NCBI GenBank assembly: GCA_014529385.2
Contig: CM043950.1
Coordinates: 79,540,343 to 79,604,342, forward strand
Source: Adiantum capillus-veneris
Lineage: Eukaryota > Streptophyta > Polypodiopsida > Polypodiales > Pteridaceae
DNA length: 64,000 nt
Direction: 5' to 3'
Below the pieces are notes generated by a model, which was not told the DNA's origin, ran no database searches, and was given only the letters and a program-made list of their open reading frames with translations. Positions 56,584 to 64,000 of this stretch are shown here, piece by piece; the stretch's first letter is position 1; each line of letters opens with the position of its first letter. The position numbers and the translations under genes were made by a program.

Positions 56584-59042
56584 AAAGACCATATTAGGTA
56601 AAGTGGAAAAATCCCAATTCCGAGGTTGGACAACTTTCAATATATCATGTACAAAATATAGAGATTTTGTCAAAAATTTGAGTTTTCTTAAGGTCTCATT
56701 CCACTTTATGCACATACAATACACAATGAAAACAACTAAAGTACCATGGTTTCAATCAATTGGATTATTAGGAGACGAGTATATTGCATCCATTATCGTT
56801 GTCTATGTTCTACTGTCCTACCTACAACTTATCTCAACATGGAGAGCTTGGTTTCTATGTCCACCACTTGTCCAAGTGAATGTAAAAGTGACTCAAGGTT
56901 CAAAACTTGTGAAAGCAAGGATCCATTGAGGAATACAATCCACTTGGCTATTTTTCCTTAATTTATTGCATGTGACATTCAAGCAAGGTCCACTTCTAAT
57001 CTATATCTTGTTAATTTGAGGCATGGGGCATACATAAAATATGTAGCATATGCTCTATTGCCTCATAGGAAGGTTGGTTTCAAGGTTCACTTATCCATGC
57101 TAGCCTATCTTGGAGAAATGATGGAGCTTGTTTCTCTCCTTGTTTCAATGGAGACTAGCTTGGACAAGTGGTGGACCTTTGCTTCTCTCTATGTTTCAAT
57201 AGAGTTAGCTTGGACAAGTGGTGATCTTGGGAACAAAACCCTCATGTAAAACATATCATGGGTATTCCAAGTGATTAGAAAGATTACAATTTAAGATATA
57301 ACCTTATAGGTTGGACAAATGGAGCTTGGCTTGGAGAAATGGTGGACCTTTGATTCTCTCCATGTTTCAATGGAGCCTATCTTGGAGAAATGGTGGAGCT
57401 TGCTTTTGTCCATGTTTCAATGGAGCCTAGCTTGAACAGTTGGTGGACCTTTGCTTATCTCTATGTTTCAATAGAGTTAGCTTAGACACGTGGTGGATCT
57501 TCAAACTAAGCCAACTACTATCAATGTTTCCTAGCTTGGACAAGTGGTGGAGTGTTTCTCTACTCCATGTTTCAATGGATATTAGCTTGGACAAGTGTTG
57601 GACCTTAAAACAAAAACCCCATGTACAACATAGAATGGATTTTTTAGATTTCAATGGAGTCTAGATTTAACAAATGGTGGAGCTTGTCTTCATCCATGTT
57701 TCAATGAAACTAGCTTGGACAAGTGGTGGACCTTGTAACAAACCCCCCCATGTACAACATATCATTGGTTTCTAAGTGATGGGAAGGAATACCATTCAAG
57801 ATATAAACTTATATCTTGGATAAGTAGTTGACTTTAAAACCAAATTCATCATAATACAATGAAATACAGGTTAGCCAATTCCTAAATCTTGAGACCAAAC
57901 CTCCCATGCTATTAGAGATAATATATTGGATAAGTGGTGGACCTTTTATTATTTTCCCATGCCTACTTTAGACTACCAGTACACTTTCCAGCTATAAAGG
58001 TTGGACGAGTTGTGGAGCCTTGTTTCTATCCATGTTTTATTGGATCCTAGCTTGGACAAGTGGTGGACATTGGAAAAAAGCTTCCATGTACAACATATAT
58101 GAGTTTTTCCATGTTTTAATGGAACCTATCTTGGACAAATGGTGAAGCTTGCTTCTCTCCATGTTGATTTTGGAACTACCTTAGACAAGTGGTGGAGCTT
58201 TGCTTTTCTACTCTTCATAATACAATGAAGTATAGGTTGGTTACATGGTGAATCTTAAGGCCAAACCTCCCATTTTACTAGAGATGATAGGTTGGACAAG
58301 TGGATCAACCTTCTATCATTTCTCCATGACTATATTGGACAATTAGTAGACCTAACATCTCTCTATGTTGTCTAGAGATAAGCTTGGACAAGTGATGGAC
58401 CCTGCTTCTCTCTTCCCTTGGTTTACTAGTTTGAAGACTCAGTATATATACTTTCTTAGATCTATCTTGAACAAGTGGTGGACCTTGTATCCACAATCTT
58501 AATTCATTACAAAAAAGTATATGAAAAAATAACATAGGAATCTTGGTTTGAAGGTCAAGCAATTAGCTTCCAAATGCACATAATAATATATTTTCCACCC
58601 ATAATAAAAGAAAGTTAAATATGTTATTACCAAATTGACAAAGGTAACATCCAAGAATTCTAGCTTTGCATCTTGTCAGATCTAAATCTTCATCAAGGCG
58701 ACATGCATGTATACACCAACTTTCAAGCCATCGAAGAATACATGCACTTAGATTCCATAGTTTTGTTTTCAAATTCTTTTAGGTTCTAAAACTCTTTGAC
58801 ATAAAGTATGTAATGACAAAATTCTTGAAGCAAACATTTGTGCCCAAGAAAAAGATCCCTCTCACATATTTAAAGTCCATGAATTCTCTGATCCATACTT
58901 ACAAGTTTTATTTTTACATGAAACATCAATTCTCTCATAGTTACAAATAAATGCAACCTCGATATGAATTGACAAAAAATGAATTTCTTTTACTATATGA
59001 CCCAACATAGGCCCCAATTAAATAAAAAATGAGTCCCAAAAA
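56584..59042. repeat. Segmental repeat X, copy 2
   Basis: Near-copy of 27719-30545 with the same order: unique left part, core-motif units in the middle and unique right part. It has a single unit where copy 1 carries the 388/395-bp duplication. Both edges abut LTR-like repeat copies in the same orientation. Confidence 0.92.
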
Positions 59043-60330
59043 ATCCGAGCCTATCACAAATTCTTGTTTACTATATTTTGTTGGTTTTCCTTGCTTCTAA
59101 AGGTTTACAATAAAAGAAAGAGTGAGAACAACCTCTTGGAAATTCAAAAAATGATTTGATGGGAATTTTTTCCTCGACTAGTTCACCGGAGGTGAAAGGT
59201 AGAGGGAGAACCTAGTGGTAAAGGGAAGGGAAAATATGTAGATGTGAAAAGAAAAGATATGATGTGGTTGTGGAGCCATGAACCCCTGAATCAAGGGTCA
59301 TGAGTGGCTCATATCATCATGGCTTTGGAGCCATATGATGATTCAAACAGATGGGACGCAGGTGGAAGACTTGGTAAAGCAAGGAAACAGACAAATGATT
59401 TTGGTGGATTTTTAAAAAATATTTCCACTCCGATCCAAGGAAAGTTGTCTTCATCACAGTTGTAGCTGATGAGATGGAAATTTTGACCATATTTTTTTTA
59501 TAAATTTTGCATCTAAGGTCTAGGAGATATGGCCAAAATCGCAGACGCCGGTTTTTCCAACTATGGTAAGGACCCCCCCCTCTACCTTTACACACACACC
59601 CTTCCTTTTCCACATTGAGTCCTTCTCTAGAAATCAGCCATTAGTCTTCTCACCCTCCCCTCCTTCCTCCTGTCTCTCAAGCTCAAAAAACCATCACAAA
59701 TTCCTCTTCTAATCATGGTTAATCTTGTTGTAATTCATAAGTTCTCATTCAACCCCTTTCTATTATTACTAGATATGCATTGATTTTATGTAGATTCTTT
59801 ACATTTTAAACTAAGGAATCTCTTGGACTCAAGCTATGGAGGAAGGAGTGAAGACAACACAAGTGATGATGGAGCCAATTAGTTGCAAATTGGTCAACAA
59901 ATCACTTGGAAGGAGCTTCATCATTGGTTGAATGTCCCTAATCAAGCTTTATTTGTACAAATTGCACTTGGATCTTAATCTCACTCCTAATCACTCTCTT
60001 TCCTATATAAAGAGGCCCCCCCCTTTGTAATTTCAAGTCTTCCTCAGCCCCATTGAGTCTTTGTATCACTCATCATGAGCCCATAAAGCTCATTCATTCA
60101 CTCTATTCTTGCACATTATAGAGTGCAAATTGTTTTATGCTAGTAACCTCCCCTCCTCTTACTTATGTTAATTAAGAGAGATCTTTTATGTGTGTGTGTG
60201 AGTGCTTGATGTGATTTTGGCTAATTCTTGAGTTGTTGTTTAGTAATCTACATGCTATTTGTGTTGGGAGTTCTTGAAGTTATCCATTCCTTGTACACAC
60301 ACTAAGGTTAATGCTTCATTCATATAAATA

Positions 60331-60403
<73 letters not shown>

Positions 60404-60450
60404 TAGCGTTCCTAGTCCACGCTGCCAGAGTAGGTGGTGCCCTCATCTCA
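59043..60450 (+). mobile_element. LTR-like direct repeat, copy 2; 5' LTR region of right Tat-like element
   Basis: Matches 55322-56583, then continues through a CT microsatellite (60332-60399) into CCTAGTCCACGCTGCC...AGGTGGTGCCC, similar to the end of the LTR at 2690-2720. TATATAA is at 60004. The exact LTR start is uncertain: TGATGGG at about 59157 mirrors the start of the 1278 LTR, but similarity with copy 1 begins about 115 bp further left. A candidate PBS, TTGGTGCCCCC (about 60520), does not match initiator tRNA-Met. Confidence 0.6.
60332..60399. repeat. (CT)n microsatellite in LTR
   Basis: Pure CT/TC run at the same relative position as the shorter CT run (about 2558-2600) in the first Tat-like LTR. 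The minus-strand RE-repeat ORF across it is an artefact. Confidence 0.95.
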
Positions 60451-60456
60451 TTTCCC

Positions 60457-61068
60457 TTGTGGCGTAATGGAGTTTGTTTTGGTGTAGAGTCCGCCATTCC
60501 AAGTTTCCTTCATCATAAATTGGTGCCCCCTTTGAGGAATTATCAAGCAGCGCTTTGCCAATCCTATGAAAGAAGGTCCATCAAATTCTCCAAGACTTCC
60601 ACTATGGTCTTCCCAAGAAGCTCGAGAAAAGAACGTCTTTATCGACAAACGGCACTTATGCGGGTGAAGAGAGTTAAGTACATACACCCTTCTTTGCTTC
60701 AAGGAAAATCTTGTAGTCATCAAGTCCCTAGGTCAAAGCATTTTGTTGAGTGCTTCGTGGCTAGTGTGAAGACACCTCCTTTGAAGCCTCGACTTCAGGT
60801 GGTGAAGGCACTCTCAAACTCGAGTATTAACAAGTTTTTGGAGGGGGAGCTACACATCAATGGTGTGCAATATTGGCAAGAGCCTACATATGGTGATGCA
60901 CTCCAACTACTACTAGCAAGAAGGCTCAAGGTGGTTGAGAGGGTAGCCATTGAACACTATGAACTCTACAAAGCTGAAGATGGTCACACGAAAGCTAGGC
61001 TAATCACTGGTGAGCAAATTCTTCGCATCTCTCAAATGGTGGGATCCAAGAGAGCTGAACTTCAATGA
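60457..61068 (+). CDS. Unrecognised ORF upstream of gag (203 codons)
   Basis: An ORF between the LTR region and gag in a Tat-like element. Ogre/Tat elements are known to carry an extra ORF of unknown function in this place, so position suggests an ORF1 equivalent. No domain was recognised. The first half is basic; the second half (about residues 125-200) is charged and probably helical. It is in the same frame as the two small ORFs that follow, separated by TGA at 61066-61068, so the original protein may have been longer. Confidence 0.5.
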   Translation: MWRNGVCFGVESAIPSFLHHKLVPPLRNYQAALCQSYERRSIKFSKTSTMVFPRSSRKERLYRQTALMRVKRVKYIHPSLLQGKSCSHQVPRSKHFVECFVASVKTPPLKPRLQVVKALSNSSINKFLEGELHINGVQYWQEPTYGDALQLLLARRLKVVERVAIEHYELYKAEDGHTKARLITGEQILRISQMVGSKRAELQ

Positions 61069-61101
61069 AGTGCTTCATGGAAGTTTTTATTTAATGCACC
61101 A

Positions 61102-61311
61102 ATGAATAATCCCATTTTCTACAACTTTCAATCAGTTCAGAATATTAAGGTGAATGTGTACATTGATAGAAAGATTTTTTTCCAACAAAGATTGGTCTTC
61201 TATTTTGGAGCTGAGAGGTTGAGAGAGATATTGTTGTCCCCTGACCCTATAATATTTCCTATTTTTGACTATAATGTATATTTTGATGTTCACATCTTGA
61301 TATTTCTTTAA
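61102..61311 (+). CDS. Small ORF a upstream of gag (69 codons)
   Basis: Begins MNNPIFYN and ends DVHILIFL. Its C-terminal part (FGAERLREI, FPIFDYNV, DVHILI) is similar to small ORF b, about one third identity by eye over the whole length. No known domain. It may be half of a diverged internal duplication of an ORF1-type protein. Confidence 0.45.
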   Translation: MNNPIFYNFQSVQNIKVNVYIDRKIFFQQRLVFYFGAERLREILLSPDPIIFPIFDYNVYFDVHILIFL

Positions 61312-61320
61312 GCATAATCC

Positions 61321-61533
61321 ATGAATCAGAGGGATTTATATGGACCTTTCCAACCTCTTGCTAGAGAAACTGTGCATATAATAGCTAGCACAAAGCTTAG
61401 ATTCCAAAACATCATAAGGAACTTACTAGGCCCTCGTCGTCTAGCTGAGATTAATGCATCTATCAATCCATTTATTCTACCCTTAATAAGATATGATTTG
61501 TGCCTAGATGTTTTCATCTTTGTGCTGTATTGA
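61321..61533 (+). CDS. Small ORF b upstream of gag (70 codons)
   Basis: Begins MNQRDLYGPFQ and ends DVFIFVLY. It shares with ORF a the pattern F-Q, G.xRL.EI, S..P, P...Y, DV.I. Same frame as ORF a, start 219 bp downstream (73 codons), with two stops between them. The hydrophobic C-terminal stretch is short for a membrane segment. Function unknown. Confidence 0.45.
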   Translation: MNQRDLYGPFQPLARETVHIIASTKLRFQNIIRNLLGPRRLAEINASINPFILPLIRYDLCLDVFIFVLY

Positions 61534-61555
61534 GAGGAAGGCAACCCATTTTATG

Positions 61556-62310
61556 ATGGCTTTCCCTAATTTTTTTGGGCGTAGTGGGGAAAATGGTGGG
61601 GATGACGAAGCATTGAAATTGAGATCTTTGTCTCTGGGAGGGATGACGAAGCATTGAAATTGAGATCTTTTCCTTTGGTGCTCAAAGAAGAATCTAGGGT
61701 ATGGTTCCATGCTCTAGATCCAACCCAACGAGCTGATTGGGAGGGATTGAAGGCGGATTTCCTACGAAGATTTCAACATGACAATTCGGCAGAAGAACTA
61801 TGGCAACGGCTTATGGCCCTTCGTCAAGTTGACCCTCATGGTTATGTGCCCTATGAGGAAGATTTTCTGAAACTTTGGGGGCAATGGTCAAACTCACTAA
61901 ACCATGGTGAGCGAGCTCCCAATTCCCTCCAAAAGGATCGATTTATCTAAGGTTTCTACCCCTTGCTAATGGAGAGGGTAAAGAGAAAATTTCCAAATAC
62001 TTTTGAAGATGCCTTAAGAATTGCTAGGGGAAAGAATCGAAAGATTATCTATCAAGCCCAAGCTGGCCAACTACCTTTGGGAGGCAATATCACAACTATG
62101 GAAGCTTCTCACGTACCTCCAAATGTGCCTAATGCACTAGACCTCAATAGAGGTCAACAAGAAGATATGCTCCAACAAATAAACAATCTCACAAACCAGC
62201 TAGAGGGTTTGAGAGTAAATCTTGTGCAGGGTGCAAGAACGCCTATTGAGGGGAATGGTATGAATCGGCCACCAATGCGACGTCAAGCAAGGGAAATGTT
62301 GTATTAAAAT
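61556..62310 (+). pseudogene. Tat-like gag
   Basis: ATG at 61556 opens MAFPNFFGRSGEN. A 41-bp tandem duplication (GATGACGAAG at 61601 and 61642) shifts the frame. The retrotrans_gag core follows (FPLVLKEESRVWFHALDP, DWEGLKADFLRRF, ELWQRLMALRQ, 61672-61850). A TAA at 61948-61950 lies where the family has Gln, and the frame goes on to another TAA at 62305-62307. The zinc-knuckle position just after it (NCGENGHGMYN) has lost two Cys. Confidence 0.87.
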
Positions 62311-63057
62311 TGTGGGGAAAATGGCCACGGCATGTATAATTTCCCTCATCCCAGAAGATATGACTACCCTATCAGAGGTCCTCGACAACAAGTAAGTCCT
62401 CCCTGTGCTAGAGCTCAAGCACAAGAGCAACCGCAACCTCAAATTTTGCAGCCACCTTGTGCTCTAGCTCAAGCCCCTGCTACTCAACCAAATGGGAGCA
62501 TCATAAGGATGGAGGAGTTTGTCAAGTGCAGAAGCAACCAGGAAGAAATAGCTAAAGGGAAGATGAAGATAGATGAAGTGGTTACAATGCCTATCAAGCG
62601 TGTGCGTTTCCAAGATGAAGTAAGTAAAGAAACAAGCAAGGATGCAAGCAATGAAGCAAGTACATCTCGGGCAACTAAAGATGAAGCCAAGAAGAGAAAG
62701 ACCCGTACTAGGTCTCAAATTGACATCTATGATTTCCCTATGGGATCACGGACACAACCTTATGACTTGACAGCTGATGTGAGTTCTCAAGGACCAAAGA
62801 TTACTTGGCCACAACTACTTCATATCTCCCCAAAGCTACGACTACAATGGTCAAAAATGGTGAGCACGAGGGCAAAGCGAAGTAAGCTAGTAAGTGTAAT
62901 CAAAGCATATGGTCTCAAGGATATAGTGCCTTTGGTGGAGGCTCAAATCAAGGGACAACGGATTCCAAAAACTTACATTGACAGTGGAGCAGAGGTTTGT
63001 GTCATGGCAGAAAAGCTAATGCATCAATTGGGTTTAGAGGGCAAAAATGGCCAATAA
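62308..63057 (+). pseudogene. Tat-like gag-protease linker and protease N-terminus
   Basis: Starts within the degraded zinc knuckle and continues through a proline/glutamine/alanine-rich linker and a lysine-rich segment. It reaches the protease active site TYIDSGAEVCVM at about 62975-63010. A TAA at 63055-63057 ends this frame; the protein continues in the frame starting at 63047. Confidence 0.85.
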
Positions 63058-63268
63058 TGTCTGTGTCACTTGTGTGGGTGTAGTGGAAGCTTTGAGAGTT
63101 TCTGTTTTTGGAATCACTACAGAGGTTCATGCTTATGTGATGCCAGTAAAGGGAGAAGGATACCCCCTTATTTTAGGACGACCTTGGCTCATGGGTATAG
63201 GAGCTAGGCAAGATTGGGCAACAGAAGACTTGGAGTTGAGGCCTCGAGTGGGTGGCCATAGTCGGTAG
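63047..63268 (+). pseudogene. Tat-like protease C-terminus
   Basis: Second-frame continuation of the protease, with VRVSVFGITTEVHAY-like strands and the signature YPLILGRPWLMGIGARQDW (about 63160-63220). It stops at TAG 63266-63268, after which the same frame resumes. Confidence 0.87.
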
Positions 63269-64000
63269 GTGGTTTATAACTTGAATAATGGACAACAAGA
63301 GAACCTTGAACTAGAGACGTCAGCCGATAAGTGGAGCTCAAGTGGATGCTCCTCATCCATGGACGAGTAAGAGATTTCAAGTGAAGAGAGTGATAGCACT
63401 CTCGAAGTCATGGGCATCACCATAAAGGAAACTACCTCATCAGAAGACAACCCAAGGATCCAAATGGAGAATGTGTGGGATGCAAGCCTAGAGAAGATGT
63501 TATCCAAGGATATAAAGGAAGAAGAAAGGGAGGGTTATGTAAATGTTCTCAAGAAGCATGCATCATTGTTTAGTTCTGATTACACTCACATTATAGGCAT
63601 CACTTCAGTGAAGCATCATATCCATCTAAAAGAAGGGAGCAAGCTAGTAGTAGAAAAACTTAGAAGATTAGGAGTTGTGCAACAAAATGCATTGTTGTCC
63701 GAGGTGAAGAGACTCTTAGAAGCAGGATTCATATACCCAGTAGAAGATTCAGAATGGGTCTCCCCAGTAGTGGTGAGGCCAAAGAAGAATGGTAAATGGC
63801 GAGTGTGCATGGATTACAAGCCACTAAATGATGCAACAAAGAGGGACCACTTCCCTCTCCCATTTCAAGATGAGATTCTAAATGAAGTAGCAGGCCATGA
63901 GCAATACACAGTGTGTGATGGCTATTCCGTCTACTTTCAAATACGCATTGCAGAGGAGGACCAAAAAAAGACTACTTTCATCACACCATGGGGCTGTTTT
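63269..64000 (+). pseudogene. Tat-like reverse transcriptase N-terminus (runs off window)
   Basis: The frame continues from protease with one TAA at 63368-63370 and is then open to the end of the window. An acidic linker precedes RT, where VSPVVVRPKKNGKWRVCMDY, LNDATKRDHFPLPF and EVAGHEQYTVCDGYSVYFQI (first catalytic Asp in CDGYS) are visible, about 63760-63955. The EILNEVAGHE and TPWG features are typical of the Tat/Athila side of Ty3/gypsy. The YxDD motif lies beyond the window. Confidence 0.88.

Noticed and set aside
60255-60497. Minus-strand ORF with RE repeats
   Set aside because: Produced by the CT microsatellite in an LTR.

Overview
This window is repeat-dominated nuclear DNA from a land plant. 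Evidence: plant-type Ty3/gypsy (Tat-like and chromodomain-bearing) and Ty1/copia retrotransposons primed by initiator tRNA-Met; a CACTA (En/Spm) DNA transposon whose gene carries canonical GT-AG introns; nested insertions; long satellite-like arrays; and no compact protein-coding genes. A fern or other large-genome plant would fit, but nothing here fixes the lineage.

Layout. 1-2.8 kb: 3' end (integrase, polypurine tract, 1.5-kb LTR) of a Tat-like gypsy element, inserted into the RNase H region of an older minus-strand gypsy element (2.8-5.7 kb, with PBS and 5' LTR). 6.15-7.48 kb: a 1.32-kb TTAA-flanked non-autonomous DNA element. 7.5-11.8 kb: no recognised genes, but short repeats, a strong hairpin, a GC-rich stretch, poly-C and a GA microsatellite. 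11.86-14.44 kb: left half of a CACTA transposon. 14.44-14.81 kb: inverted fragment of the first LTR. 15.0-19.6 kb: a decayed gypsy-type reading frame with protease, a tail rich in W-x-P-K motifs and its own PPT/LTR, but no reverse transcriptase. 19.66-24.8 kb: a decayed chromodomain gypsy element with a CCAAT-rich 3' LTR. 24.8-27.7 kb: no recognised gene.

27.7-41.0 kb and 50.5-51.3 kb form a satellite-like domain built on the 20-bp core TTGGACAAGTGGTGGACCTT. The core runs forward up to about 36.6 kb and reversed from about 37.0 kb on, and part of the array shows a higher-order period near 1,205 bp. Minus-strand remnants of a host gene family lie in the same domain: two FCP1/NIF-like phosphatase-domain sequences and a SET-domain fragment, all with frame breaks or lost key residues.

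41.04-50.52 kb is a complete but dead Ty1/copia element with 321-bp LTRs and TSD GATTT. A 157-bp-LTR non-coding retrotransposon (TSD CACCT) split it between integrase and reverse transcriptase, and that element was in turn invaded by a second copy of the TTAA-flanked DNA element. 51.35-54.2 kb is a deleted gypsy element cut by another short-LTR element at 54.2 kb. 55.3-60.3 kb holds a direct LTR-like repeat pair enclosing a near-copy of the 27.7-30.5 kb segment. From about 60.3 kb to the end is the 5' half of another Tat-like gypsy element with unusual small ORFs upstream of gag; its reverse transcriptase runs off the window.

Together these are layers of transposons of different ages that parasitise, truncate and rearrange one another. 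No intact autonomous element or clearly functional host gene is present; the FCP1-like sequence at 37.5-38.7 kb is the closest to intact.
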